Source: Natronohydrobacter sp. (GTDB taxonomy: Bacteria > Pseudomonadota > Alphaproteobacteria > Rhodobacterales > Rhodobacteraceae). From it: 30,864 bases of DNA. Of this stretch, positions 14,410 to 22,920 are shown one piece after another. Location: positions 1-30,864 of the forward strand of contig SKRP01000262.1 in the NCBI GenBank assembly GCA_007118445.1, read 5' to 3'. Both the position numbers and the translations under genes were made by a program. How positions within the stretch are numbered: position 1 is the stretch's first letter; every line of letters begins with the position of its first letter. The notes beneath the pieces are model-generated. The model was not told the origin of the DNA. It worked only from the letters and a program-made list of their open reading frames with translations, and did not search any database.

Positions 14410-15011
14410 CAGCGCAGCATCATCCAGAGCGCGACCCCGGCCAGCATCAGCGCCGCGCCGCGATTGAGCAGCGTCGCGCTGATCCGGTTCTGCCACAGCC
14501 CCAGCACCATCGCCCCGGCCCATGTCCAGACCGTGAAGGCCACCAGATTGTTGAGCGTGAACAGGGTCGTCACCCAGAGCAGGCGCGCGGGATTCGGGTC
14601 CGCTGCCAGAAACTGCGCGAACATGGCCGCGATGATCGCATAGGCTTTGGGGTTCAGCACCAGCAGAACCGCCCCGTCCATGACGCTCGCGCGGCGCGTC
14701 GGGGCGGCGTCCGGGGCCGCTGCGGATATCGGGGATGCCCTCCAGAACCGCGACGCCAACCACAGCACATAGGCCCCGCCTGCCAGCGCCATCCCGTGGG
14801 CCATCTGCTCTGCGCTGCCTGCCAGCTGACCAAAGCCCAGGCCCAGCGACAGTGTCACCACCCATGTCGCCAGATGATAGCCCAGTGAGGCCGGCCAGCT
14901 GGCCGCCAGCCCGTCGCGCGCGCCAATGGTGGCGAAAAACACATTCCCCGGCCCTGGCGACCAGGCCAGCGGCAGCAGGAACAGGATCAGGGCGAAAGTT
15001 TCAGCAGGCAT
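14409..15011 (-). CDS. LysE/RhtB-family amino acid exporter
   Basis: This 200-residue membrane protein starts MPAETFALILFLLPLAWSPGPGN. The frame is open for 46 further codons upstream, but that part is charged and unlike the family. The ATG at 15011 has a GGAG site and begins directly in the first membrane helix. The motif SPGPGNVFFATIGARDG, about six hydrophobic segments and VLLVLNPKAYAIIAAMFAQFL in the middle are characteristic of LysE-type translocators. These export amino acids or derivatives such as lysine, threonine or homoserine lactone; the substrate cannot be told. It is a single gene divergent from pmbA. Confidence 0.88.
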   Translation of the reverse strand: MPAETFALILFLLPLAWSPGPGNVFFATIGARDGLAASWPASLGYHLATWVVTLSLGLGFGQLAGSAEQMAHGMALAGGAYVLWLASRFWRASPISAAAPDAAPTRRASVMDGAVLLVLNPKAYAIIAAMFAQFLAADPNPARLLWVTTLFTLNNLVAFTVWTWAGAMVLGLWQNRISATLLNRGAALMLAGVALWMMLR

Positions 15012-15191
15012 GGCGGGCTCCGGGGTGTGGCCCTTGCGTGATGCAGGATTCTGCGCCCCGCGCGCGACCCGGAAGCTGCGCATTGCGCTACGTGGCTTTC
15101 GGGCCGGCTGGCCAAAATCCCGCATCCGGCATTTCATTTCACCGCTCAAGCCACTAGATCAATGTCTATCATTCGCCCGGAGCCTGCACCC
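15012..15191. other. Divergent intergenic region between the LysE-type gene and pmbA
   Basis: These 180 bases hold the start regions of two divergent genes. I see a GGAG site for each gene but no convincing promoter hexamers or operator. No small gene is supported. Confidence 0.4.
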
Positions 15192-16553
15192 ATGTTCGAC
15201 GATCACCTGACAACGCCGCTGAAATCCGTCTCCAACGCGCTTCTGAAAGCGGCCAAAGCGGCCGGGGCCGATGCGGCGGATGCCATCGCCATCGAGGGGC
15301 GCTCGATCTCGATCGATGTGCGCAAGGGCGGGCTGGAACATGCCGAGCGCTCTGAAGGGCTTGATATCGGGCTGCGCGTTTTCGTGGGCCAGCGGCAGGC
15401 GTGTATTTCTTCCTCGGATACGCGGCCTGAAACGCTGGAAGCCATGGCTGCGCGCGCTGTCGCCATGGCCCGCGAAGCGCCCGAAGACCCTTATGCAGGC
15501 CTGGCCGAATCGCATCAGCTGGCGATGCTGCGCTCTGCCGAGGGGCTTGACCTGTTCGACCCGGCCCCCGAACCTGCGGCTGAAACCCTGCAGGAAGATG
15601 CCTGCCGCGCCGAGGCCGCGGCCGAATCTGTGCGCGGGGTGACACAGGTGCAATCGGCTTCGGCCGCCTATGGGTCGCAGGCGATCTGGCTCGCGGCGAC
15701 CAACGGGTTTCAGGGCGGTTACGGGCGCAGCTCGCGCCATACCTCCTGCGTTGCGATTTCGGGCGAAGGGACGGGGATGGAGCGCGACTGGTGTGCCGAA
15801 GCGCGTATCTATCAGTCCGACCTGCCCGACCCCGAGGAAATCGGCACGCTGGCCGGTGAACGCGCCGTCGCCCGCCATGGCGCGCGCCGCCCGAAAACCG
15901 GTGCTTATCCGGTGCTTTATGACGAGCGCATTGCCTCCAGCCTGATCGGCCATCTGGTCAGCGCGATCAATGGCAGTGCGATTGCGCGCGGGTCCAGCTG
16001 GCTGCGCGACGCGATGGGCGAGGGCGTTCTGCCGCAGGGGATCAGCCTGCGCGAAGACCCGCTGCGCCTGCGCCGCTCGGGCTCGCGTCCGTTTGATGCC
16101 GAAGGGCTGCAAAGCCGCGCCAAGGATCTGGTGGCGGATGGCGTGCTGCAAAGCTGGGTGCTGGATCTGGCCACCGCGCGCAAGCTGGGGCTGGAAAGCA
16201 CGGCGAATGCCGTGCGCGGTACGTCGGGACCGCCCTCGCCGTCAAGCTCGAACCTGATCCTGACGCAGGGGCCGAAGTCACAGGCCGCGCTGCTGGCCGA
16301 GATGGGCACCGGGCTTCTGGTGACATCGCTGATCGGCTCGACCATCAACCCCACCACGGGCGATTATTCGCGCGGGGCCTCGGGCTTCTGGGTCGAGAAC
16401 GGGCAGATCGCTTATCCGGTCAATGAATGCACCATCGCGGGCAATCTGCGCGAGATGCTGGGCCGGATCATCCCGGCCAATGACGCGCAGGACCATCGCT
16501 CCAGCGTCGTGCCCTCGCTGCTGGTCGAAGGGATGACCCTTGCCGGGGCGTGA
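15192..16553 (+). CDS. pmbA: TldD/PmbA (TldE) family metalloprotease subunit
   Basis: This 453-residue protein belongs to the TldD/PmbA family. An earlier in-frame ATG at 15162 exists, but the ATG at 15192 (MFDDHLTTPLKSVSNALLKAAKAAGADAADA) has a GGAG site nine bases ahead and gives the usual length. The N-terminal domain carries AIEGRSISIDVRKGGLEHAERSEGLDIGLRVFVGQRQACISSSD, and the C-terminal part has STANAVRGTSGPPSPSSSNLILTQG and INPTTGDYSRGASGFWVENGQIAYPVNECTIAGNLREML. PmbA/TldE forms a heterodimer with TldD, which carries the zinc-binding HExxxH; that motif is absent here, as expected for TldE. The complex trims modified peptides and is involved in antitoxin degradation. It overlaps cysQ by 14 bases. 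Confidence 0.92.
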   Translation: MFDDHLTTPLKSVSNALLKAAKAAGADAADAIAIEGRSISIDVRKGGLEHAERSEGLDIGLRVFVGQRQACISSSDTRPETLEAMAARAVAMAREAPEDPYAGLAESHQLAMLRSAEGLDLFDPAPEPAAETLQEDACRAEAAAESVRGVTQVQSASAAYGSQAIWLAATNGFQGGYGRSSRHTSCVAISGEGTGMERDWCAEARIYQSDLPDPEEIGTLAGERAVARHGARRPKTGAYPVLYDERIASSLIGHLVSAINGSAIARGSSWLRDAMGEGVLPQGISLREDPLRLRRSGSRPFDAEGLQSRAKDLVADGVLQSWVLDLATARKLGLESTANAVRGTSGPPSPSSSNLILTQGPKSQAALLAEMGTGLLVTSLIGSTINPTTGDYSRGASGFWVENGQIAYPVNECTIAGNLREMLGRIIPANDAQDHRSSVVPSLLVEGMTLAGA

Positions 16554-17319
16554 GGATCTGGCGCTTCTGACCAAGGCCGCGCGCGCCGCAGGCGACATTG
16601 CAAAGCGCCATTTCGGTGCCGCGCCGCGCATCTGGGACAAGGGCGCAGGGCAGGGACCTGTGACCGAGGCGGATCTGGAAATCGACACCATGCTGCGCGA
16701 GGTGCTGATGGCCGCGCGGCCCGGCTATGGCTGGCTGTCCGAGGAATCCGCGCAAGACCCCGCGCGGCTGACCCATGAGCGCATGTTCATCATCGACCCG
16801 ATTGACGGCACCCGCGCCTTTATCGACCGCCAGAAGGGTTTTTCCCATGCGCTGGCCGTGGTCGAGAACGGGGTGCCGCTGGCTGCGGTTGTCTATCTGC
16901 CGATGCTCGATCTGTGCTACACGGCGGCGCTGGGTCATGGCACGCATCTCAATGACCGCGCCGTGCAGGTCAGCGCCCGCGCGGGCGTGCTGGGCGCGCA
17001 GGTGCTGGCAGCCCGGCCTCAGTTGCAGCCCGATCACTGGCCCGGTGGCGTGCCGCAGGTCGAGCGCCATTTCCGCCCCTCGCTGGCCTGGCGCATGGCG
17101 CTGGTGGCCGAAGGCGCGTTCGATGCCATGCTGACACTGCGCCCGACCTGGCATTGGGATATCGCCGCAGGCGCGCTGCTGATCGCCGAGGCCGGGGGGA
17201 TTGTCACCACCGGGCAGGGCCGCTCGCTGCACTTCGCCACGCCGCACCCGGCCTCTGACGGGGTGATTGCGGCCAATCCGGCGTTACATGCGGATCTGCT
17301 GGCACGCAGGACCGGCTAA
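16540..17319 (+). CDS. cysQ: 3'(2'),5'-bisphosphate nucleotidase, inositol monophosphatase family
   Basis: This 259-residue enzyme hydrolyses 3'-phosphoadenosine 5'-phosphate, a by-product of sulfate assimilation. Metal-binding motifs are present: SEES (residues 67-70), DPIDGTRAFI (D86, D89) and HWDIAAGALLIAEAGG (D207). The only start that keeps the N-terminal helix is a TTG at 16540, inside the last codons of pmbA, with AAGGGA about eight bases upstream; the next in-frame ATG would remove about 50 residues. The TTG start and 14-base overlap suggest translation coupled to pmbA. An inositol monophosphatase activity cannot be excluded. The gene leads into the lipid A/Kdo genes. Confidence 0.88.
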   Translation: MPGREDLALLTKAARAAGDIAKRHFGAAPRIWDKGAGQGPVTEADLEIDTMLREVLMAARPGYGWLSEESAQDPARLTHERMFIIDPIDGTRAFIDRQKGFSHALAVVENGVPLAAVVYLPMLDLCYTAALGHGTHLNDRAVQVSARAGVLGAQVLAARPQLQPDHWPGGVPQVERHFRPSLAWRMALVAEGAFDAMLTLRPTWHWDIAAGALLIAEAGGIVTTGQGRSLHFATPHPASDGVIAANPALHADLLARRTG

Positions 17320-17416
17320 CGGGGGGCGCTTCCCTTACGCGGGTTTCCGGCGTATCACAGCATCAGGCCCCCAGCAGGACAGGGATGTGGGATGCATCTG
17401 ACAGGGGTGAGGGACA

Positions 17417-17434
17417 GCGCCTGCGCAGAGGCGC
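17417..17434 (+). other. Leader hairpin upstream of the Kdo-transferase-like gene
   Basis: GCGCCT (17417-17422) and AGGCGC (17429-17434) pair around a 6-nt loop, ending seven bases before the AAGGAG ribosome site at 17442-17447. It could affect translation. The rest of the 134-base gap from 17320 holds no supported gene. Confidence 0.4.
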
Positions 17435-17453
17435 AGGGATGCAAGGAGCAGTG

Positions 17454-18662
17454 ATGGCGCGCAGCCTTGCCGGACCGCTCTATCGCGTGTCGCGCAGCCG
17501 TCGCGGCACGCTTCCCCCTGCACTGGCGCGGCTGCCGCGCCCCTATCTGTGGATGCATAGCGATGATACGCGGCAAGCCCAGAGCCTCGGGGCCCTGTCC
17601 GAAGCTGCGCTGCAGCGCGAGACCGGTCTCTGTGTGCTGCTCACCCTGCCGGAAGCTGCCCTGCCCGAGCTGCCCGACCTGCCAGGGCGCGTGATCCTGC
17701 CGGTCGCGCGCGATGCGGCGGCTCTGGTGCATGCGATGGAGGCCAGCGGGCATCTGCCTGCGGCGGTGCTGCTGGCGGCGCGCCGATTGCCTGCGGGCAT
17801 GATCACGGCGCTGGGGCGCAGGCAGGTGCCGGTTCTGGCGATCGAGGCCGATGCGCCCGGCTTTGACAGCGCCTGGCGGCACCTGCCGGGATTTTCGCGG
17901 CATGTGCTGGCGCAGCTTGACCATGTGTTCCTGCAAAGCGCGGAAGCGCGCGCCGCGTGGCTGGACCGGGGGCTTGCCCCCGAGGCGCTCAGCATCTGCG
18001 GCAAGGTCTCGGCCATGCCTGCGGCACTGGGCTGCAATGAGGCCGAGCGCGACGCGCTGGCCGAAGCGTTCCGCCTGCGTCCGGTCTGGCTGGCCGTCAG
18101 CCTGCCCGAACGCGAAGAGACCATGGTCATGGCCGCCCATCGCGAGGCCCTGCGCGAAAGCCATCGTCTGGCGCTGATCCTGCACCCGTCCGACCCGCAT
18201 CGTGGCGAGGCGCTGAAAGCAAGTTTCGGCGCGCAGTTCAACACGGCCTTGCGCTCGGTTGATGATCTGGTCACCCCTGAGACCCAGGTCTATATCGCCG
18301 ATACCGAAGGCGAGCGCGGGTTGTGGTATCGCCTGGCCGTGAGCTGTTATCTCGGCGGATCGCTGACCGGCGATGGCGCGATGACGACCCCGCTGGAGCC
18401 CGCCGCGCTGGGCTGCGCCATCGTGCATGGCCGGTTCTTCGGCCGACATCCGGATGCGTTCGATCTGTTGCGCGCCGCGCGGGCGACGCGGATGATCCAG
18501 AGCGCCGAGGCGCTGGGATCGGCGATCTGCACGGCAATACGCCCGGAACAGGCATCGGATCAGGCGCATCGCGGCTGGCAGGTGATCTCGAACGGGCATG
18601 AAGCGACCGAGGCCGTGCTCTCGGCGCTCGAACGCGCCGCGCTGCGCGACAGGGCCTGCTGA
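17454..18662 (+). CDS. Divergent 3-deoxy-D-manno-octulosonic acid transferase-like glycosyltransferase
   Basis: This 402-residue protein lies directly upstream of lpxK. The ATG at 17454 is preceded by AAGGAG and is preferred over the in-frame start at 17385. The second half has a GT-B fold resembling WaaA: LILHPSDPHR in place of the usual PRHPER, YIADTEGERGLWYRLAVSCYLGGSL in place of IADTMGELGL...GGSL, and PLEPAALGCAIVHG. The N-terminal half is weakly related: WMHSDDTRQAQSL stands where WaaA normally has a WvHAvSvGE motif with the catalytic Glu, and the usual GGHNxLEPA reads GDGAMTTPLEPA. Nor is the usual N-terminal membrane anchor obvious. It may be a paralogue with an altered acceptor, or a partner protein. 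Family assignment is reasonable; Kdo-transferase activity is doubtful. Confidence 0.75.
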   Translation: MARSLAGPLYRVSRSRRGTLPPALARLPRPYLWMHSDDTRQAQSLGALSEAALQRETGLCVLLTLPEAALPELPDLPGRVILPVARDAAALVHAMEASGHLPAAVLLAARRLPAGMITALGRRQVPVLAIEADAPGFDSAWRHLPGFSRHVLAQLDHVFLQSAEARAAWLDRGLAPEALSICGKVSAMPAALGCNEAERDALAEAFRLRPVWLAVSLPEREETMVMAAHREALRESHRLALILHPSDPHRGEALKASFGAQFNTALRSVDDLVTPETQVYIADTEGERGLWYRLAVSCYLGGSLTGDGAMTTPLEPAALGCAIVHGRFFGRHPDAFDLLRAARATRMIQSAEALGSAICTAIRPEQASDQAHRGWQVISNGHEATEAVLSALERAALRDRAC

Positions 18663-19651
18663 TGCGCCCGCCGCGCTTCTGGTTCACCCCTGCCGACCGC
18701 CCGGCGCTGGCTGCGCGCCTGCTGGCGCCACTGGCGGCGATCTATGCGCGCCTCACGGCCCGCCGCGTGGGCCTTGTGCCCGCGTGGCGGGCACCGGTGC
18801 CGGTGATCTGCGTCGGCAATCTCAATATCGGCGGGACGGGCAAAACCCCGACGGTCATCGCGCTGGTGCAGATGCTGCAGGCGATGGGGGTGCAGCCGCA
18901 TGTGATCTCGCGCGGCTATGGCGGGCGGCTGATCGGACCGGTGCAGGTGCAGGAACGGACGCATGTGGCGGCGGATGTGGGCGATGAGCCGCTGCTGATC
19001 GCGGCTTTCGCGCCGGTCTGGGTGGCGCGCGACCGTGCGCTGGGGGCGCGTGCGGCCGTTGAGGCGGGCGCGGAAGTGCTGGTGATGGATGACGGGTTCC
19101 AGAACCCGGCGCTGGCCAAGGATCTGTCGCTGGTCGTGGTCGATGCGGCAATTGGCTTCGGCAATGGCCGCGTGCTGCCTGCGGGTCCGCTGCGCGAGCC
19201 GGTCGCGACGGGACTGGCCCGGGCAGATATGGTCATCAGCATCGGCCCGCCCGAAATGCAGGCGCGGTTCGCTGGCGACAGGCTGGGCCTGCCTGTGCTA
19301 CGCGGGGCGCTCAGGCCCTTGCAGATGGGAATGTCCTGGCAGGGGCTGTGGGTGCTGGCCTTTGCCGGGATCGGGCGGCCCGAGAAATTCTTTGCCACCC
19401 TGCGCAGCGAAGGCGCGCAGGTGCTGCGCGCCGAGGCGCTGAGCGATCACCAGCCGCTGACCGAAGCGCTGATGGCAAGGCTGGCGCTTGAGGCCAAGGC
19501 ACTGGGTGCGCAACTGGTGACAACCGAGAAGGATGCGGTGCGCCTGCCGCCGAAATTCCGCGCTAAAGTGCTGGCGCTGCCAGTGCGTCTGGAACTTGAG
19601 GCGGATGCGCCGTTGCGCGCGGCGCTGTCCGGGCTTCTGCCACCGCGCTGA
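18662..19651 (+). CDS. lpxK: Tetraacyldisaccharide 4'-kinase
   Basis: This 329-residue enzyme phosphorylates the 4' position of the lipid A disaccharide at the inner membrane. The P-loop GNLNIGGTGKTPT (residues 52-64) is the family hallmark, followed by HVISRGYGG, DEPLLIA, LVMDDGFQNPALAKDLSLVVVDA and GRVLPAGPLREP. Near the C-terminus, FFATLRSEGAQVLRAEALSDHQPLTE and LVTTEKDAVRLP are also typical. Its start overlaps the stop of the previous gene (TGATG), so the two are coupled. Presence of lpxK implies a classical lipid A-bearing outer membrane. A long hairpin follows the stop. Confidence 0.96.
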   Translation: MRPPRFWFTPADRPALAARLLAPLAAIYARLTARRVGLVPAWRAPVPVICVGNLNIGGTGKTPTVIALVQMLQAMGVQPHVISRGYGGRLIGPVQVQERTHVAADVGDEPLLIAAFAPVWVARDRALGARAAVEAGAEVLVMDDGFQNPALAKDLSLVVVDAAIGFGNGRVLPAGPLREPVATGLARADMVISIGPPEMQARFAGDRLGLPVLRGALRPLQMGMSWQGLWVLAFAGIGRPEKFFATLRSEGAQVLRAEALSDHQPLTEALMARLALEAKALGAQLVTTEKDAVRLPPKFRAKVLALPVRLELEADAPLRAALSGLLPPR

Positions 19652-19664
19652 TCCGTGACCGGGG

Positions 19665-19700
19665 CCGGGCCTTGGGGGCATTGAGCCCCCTGCGGCCCGG
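19665..19700. terminator. Long hairpin between convergent lpxK and gabD, probable bidirectional 3'-end stem
   Basis: CCGGGCC (19665-19671) pairs with GGCCCGG (19694-19700). Inside these, GGGGGC (19674-19679) pairs with GCCCCC (19685-19690) around ATTGA, with a small internal loop. There is no T-run on either side, so it may be a 3'-end stabiliser rather than an intrinsic terminator. Confidence 0.45.
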
Positions 19701-19748
19701 TCGCAGCGCCTGCGCGGCAAGCGCGCTTGTGGCGCTGCTCCGTCGTGC

Positions 19749-21227
19749 TCAGACGCTCAGGCAGACATATTTCATCTCCAGATAGTCCTCGATCCCGTGC
19801 AGTGATCCCTCGCGCCCGAGCCCCGATTGCTTGATCCCCCCGAAAGGCGCGACCTCGGTCGAGATGATCCCGGTATTGACGCCCACGATCCCGTATTCCA
19901 GCGCCTCCTGCACGCGGGTGATCCGACCCACATCGCGGGCATAGAAATAGGCCGCCAGCCCGAAAATCGTGTCATTGGCCATGGCGACAACCTCATCCTC
20001 GCTCTCGAAGCGAAACAGCGGCGCGAGCGGGCCAAAGGTTTCCTCGGTCGCGACTTTCATCTCCTGCGTGACGCCGGTGACGATGGTTGGCTCGAAGAAA
20101 TTTCCGCCATTGCCATGTTTGCGCCCGCCGGTCAGCACAGCGCCGCCCTTGGCCAGCGCATCGGCGATGTGATCCTCGACCTTGTCGACCGCTTCGCGAT
20201 TGATCAGCGGCCCCAGATCCGTGCCATCGGCCAGCCCGTCGCCGACCTGCATCTTTTCAACAGCAGCTTTCAGTTTTTCGGCAAAGGCATCATACACCCC
20301 GGCCTGCACATAGATCCGGTTGGCGCAGACGCAGGTCTGACCATTGTTGCGATATTTCGACATCATCGCGCCAGCAACCGCCGCGTCCAGATCCGCATCG
20401 TCAAACACGATAAACGGTGCGTTACCCCCCAGCTCCATTGAACATTTCATCACCTGATCCGCGGCCTGGCGCAACAGGATCCGGCCCACTTCCGTACTGC
20501 CGGTAAATGTCAGTTTTCGAACAATCGGGTTCTCGCAGAACTCTTTGCCGATATCCGAGGCACGGCTTGAGGGCAGCACCGACAAAAGCCCCTTCGGCAC
20601 ACCGGCACGTTCCGCCAGCACCGCCATGGACAGTGCCGACAGCGGCGTTTCTGCGGCGGGCCGCGCCACAAAGCCACAGCCCACGGCCAGCGCCGGGGCG
20701 ACCTTGCGCGCGATCATCGCATTGGGGAAATTCCACGGCGTGATCGAGGCCGCAACCCCGATCGGCTGGCGCAGCACCGAGATGCGCTTGTCGGGCTGGT
20801 GGCCGGGGATGATCTCGCCATAGACGCGCCGCGCCTCCTCCGAGAACCACTCGACAAAAGCGGCACCATATGCGATTTCACCGCGTGCCTCCGCCAGCGG
20901 CTTGCCCATTTCGGCGGTCAGGATCACTGCGAGATCCTCCTGATTCTCCATCATCAGATCGAACCAGCGCCGCAACACGCCCGCGCGTTCCTTGGCCGTA
21001 CGCTTGGCCCATGCGTGCCGCGCGTTCTCGGCGGCCTGTATGGCGCGCGCTGCTTCGGCCCGAGTGACATCGGCAACCCGTGCGATCACATCACCGCGCG
21101 CAGGATTTCGGACCTCGAATGTGGCCGCATCATCGGCCTCCACCCATTCCCCGGCCACGAAGGCGCGGGTTTCCAGCAAGCTGGAGTCGCGCAAAAGCGA
21201 TTTCAGATCAGTAGCTTGGTCAAGCAT
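19749..21227 (-). CDS. gabD: NAD(P)-dependent succinate-semialdehyde dehydrogenase-like aldehyde dehydrogenase
   Basis: This 492-residue aldehyde dehydrogenase has the conserved Asn166 in TPWNFPNA, general base Glu265 in MELGGNAP and nucleophile Cys299 in NNGQTCVCANR. A second Cys two residues on (Cys301) is typical of GabD-type enzymes, where the pair can act as a redox switch. It would oxidise succinate semialdehyde to succinate at the end of GABA and putrescine breakdown, or a related omega-aldehyde. Length and motifs fit GabD well. The start at 21227 has a perfect AGGAGG site. It is a single gene, divergent from the diguanylate cyclase. It could supply the aldehyde-oxidising step missing from the gamma-glutamylation block; that link is inferred. 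Confidence 0.87.
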   Translation of the reverse strand: MLDQATDLKSLLRDSSLLETRAFVAGEWVEADDAATFEVRNPARGDVIARVADVTRAEAARAIQAAENARHAWAKRTAKERAGVLRRWFDLMMENQEDLAVILTAEMGKPLAEARGEIAYGAAFVEWFSEEARRVYGEIIPGHQPDKRISVLRQPIGVAASITPWNFPNAMIARKVAPALAVGCGFVARPAAETPLSALSMAVLAERAGVPKGLLSVLPSSRASDIGKEFCENPIVRKLTFTGSTEVGRILLRQAADQVMKCSMELGGNAPFIVFDDADLDAAVAGAMMSKYRNNGQTCVCANRIYVQAGVYDAFAEKLKAAVEKMQVGDGLADGTDLGPLINREAVDKVEDHIADALAKGGAVLTGGRKHGNGGNFFEPTIVTGVTQEMKVATEETFGPLAPLFRFESEDEVVAMANDTIFGLAAYFYARDVGRITRVQEALEYGIVGVNTGIISTEVAPFGGIKQSGLGREGSLHGIEDYLEMKYVCLSV

Positions 21228-21307
21228 GGGTATCCTCCTGAATGGTATGTCTTGCCGCGTGATCTCCGCGATGCCCGATGCGGGACCGCACGCGGCGTCC
21301 GCACCAG

Positions 21308-21336
21308 AAGCTAGTAGCTTTGCGCCGCCTTGTCAC
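21308..21336 (-). promoter_or_regulatory. Candidate gabD promoter with a palindrome over the -10
   Basis: On the minus strand GTGACA (-35, 21331-21336) and TAGCTT (-10, 21308-21313) are 17 bases apart. The plus strand over the -10 reads AAGCTAGTAGCTT (21308-21320), a perfect odd dyad, possibly an operator. The -35 is good and the -10 is weak. No other feature stands out between 21228 and 21421. Confidence 0.4.
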
Positions 21337-21421
21337 GGGCAGCCCTCTCGGGTCGGCAAGAAATTCTTAAGCTCTTGGTGCGATCATGCTCGGAGCTTGA
21401 TGAACCGAAAGGATATGCCGG

Positions 21422-22903
21422 ATGTGTGCGAAGGTCGTCCCGGCAACGACGATACAGGAAATCCCGACCGCAGAAGCCGAACGCTTTTTTTCGGATCTGG
21501 TGTTGCGTCATTCATCGGAAGCGGTCGTGATCTCCGATCCGGATCATCTGACGCTCTGGGTCAATCCCGCTTTCACATTGCAGTCAGGATATGCGGCGAC
21601 CGACTTGCTGGGCCAGGATGCCGGCAAGGCATTATGCGGCCCCGAAACCGAAAATGACGTCTTGCGCCAGATCCGCGGGGCCTGCGCGCAGCGGCGTGAA
21701 ATCCGCAAGGATATCAAGCTCTACACCAAATCCGGGACAGCTTATTGGGTCGATCTGAAGGTCTCGCCTGTCTATGACGCAACCGGCAGGCATACGCATT
21801 TCATCTCGACAATGCGCGATATCACGGAACGCAAGTCGCTTGAGGAACAGAATGAGGAAATGCGCCATGCAGAAGCGCTGCGCCAGTCCGAGCGCCAGCT
21901 TCTTGCCCTGACCAGCGAATGGCTCTACTCTGCCAAATCCTTCGAGGAACTGCTCATGGTAATCCAGCGAGCCATGCATACGCTTATCCCCGAAGCCGAT
22001 GGTGCCCTCTATGTCTATAACCCGACCCGCACAATGCTCGATCTCGCGACCAGCTGGGGCAGCCAGCCGGATTTTGCACGTCATATCCTGCCTGACGATT
22101 GCTGGGCGTTGCGACGGGGGCGTGCCTATGCCTATGGACAAAAACCGATTCAGTTTGTCTGTGACCATGTCACACGGCCGGGTACCCCCTATTTTTGTCT
22201 GCCGATCATCGCGCATGGCGAAACCATTGGCCTGATGCATATCGTCTTTGAAGGGTTCGAGGAAGGCGGGCTGATGCGCCATATGCGTGACGATGTGTTG
22301 CGCAATCGCTGGGACATCTCGCTTATCTGCGGTGAACAGATCAGCCTTGCCGTGGCCAATGTGCGCCTGCGTCAGGAGCTGCATGAAAAATCTCTGCGCG
22401 ACCCGCTGACCGGCCTGTGGAACCGGCGCTGGTTCATGGAACATGGCCAGCGGGAAACCGGCTTTGCCCTGCGCGATGGTCGGGACTTGTCACTGATTTC
22501 GGTTGATGTCGACCATTTCAAGTCCTTTAATGATCGTTTCGGGCATGAGGCCGGAGATCAGGTCCTGCATGAAGTCGGTCGCGCGATGACCCGGTGGGCC
22601 GATGCGAATGTGCAACCCTGCCGGATCGGAGGCGAAGAATTCATCATGCTCTGCATTGATCACGACGAATCTGCGGCGCTTGATCTGGCAGAAAATCTGC
22701 GCGAGGCGATCAGCAAACTGCAGCTCACTGTGCTGGGACAAAATCTGCCGACCATCACGATTTCGGCAGGGCTGGCGGTGCTGCGCCGCGATGGCGACGA
22801 TCTGCGGGAACTGATGCACTCTGCAGATCGCGCACTCTATCACGCCAAGGATACCGGCAGGAACCGTGTCGTCGCGCAGATGCCGGATGTTGCAGAAGCC
22901 TGA
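21422..22903 (+). CDS. PAS-GAF-GGDEF diguanylate cyclase
   Basis: This 493-residue soluble signalling protein makes cyclic di-GMP from GTP. Residues 25-140 form a PAS domain plus PAC motif (LYTKSGTAYWVDLKVSPVYDATGRHTHFISTMRDITERK). Residues 165-318 look like a GAF domain, and 320-485 are a GGDEF domain. The catalytic signature reads RIGGEEF (401-407), and DVDHFKSFNDRFGHEAGD supplies the metal and nucleotide contacts, so the cyclase should be active. The usual RxxD inhibitory site five residues before the signature is absent; RWAD occurs eight residues before it. No membrane segments are seen. The ATG at 21422 has an AAAGGA site. The PAS domain resembles LOV domains but lacks the flavin-reactive Cys motif, so light sensing is not supported. 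Confidence 0.92.
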   Translation: MCAKVVPATTIQEIPTAEAERFFSDLVLRHSSEAVVISDPDHLTLWVNPAFTLQSGYAATDLLGQDAGKALCGPETENDVLRQIRGACAQRREIRKDIKLYTKSGTAYWVDLKVSPVYDATGRHTHFISTMRDITERKSLEEQNEEMRHAEALRQSERQLLALTSEWLYSAKSFEELLMVIQRAMHTLIPEADGALYVYNPTRTMLDLATSWGSQPDFARHILPDDCWALRRGRAYAYGQKPIQFVCDHVTRPGTPYFCLPIIAHGETIGLMHIVFEGFEEGGLMRHMRDDVLRNRWDISLICGEQISLAVANVRLRQELHEKSLRDPLTGLWNRRWFMEHGQRETGFALRDGRDLSLISVDVDHFKSFNDRFGHEAGDQVLHEVGRAMTRWADANVQPCRIGGEEFIMLCIDHDESAALDLAENLREAISKLQLTVLGQNLPTITISAGLAVLRRDGDDLRELMHSADRALYHAKDTGRNRVVAQMPDVAEA

Positions 22904-22920
22904 CAGCTCGCTTCGGACGA

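Noticed and set aside
13411..14865. 484-residue open frame on the minus strand across phaZ and into the exporter gene
   Set aside because: It shadows two well-supported genes and has no recognisable motifs.
21497..21845. LOV blue-light domain in the diguanylate cyclase
   Set aside because: The segment is LOV-like in its second half, but the GxNCRFLQG motif with the flavin-binding Cys is absent.
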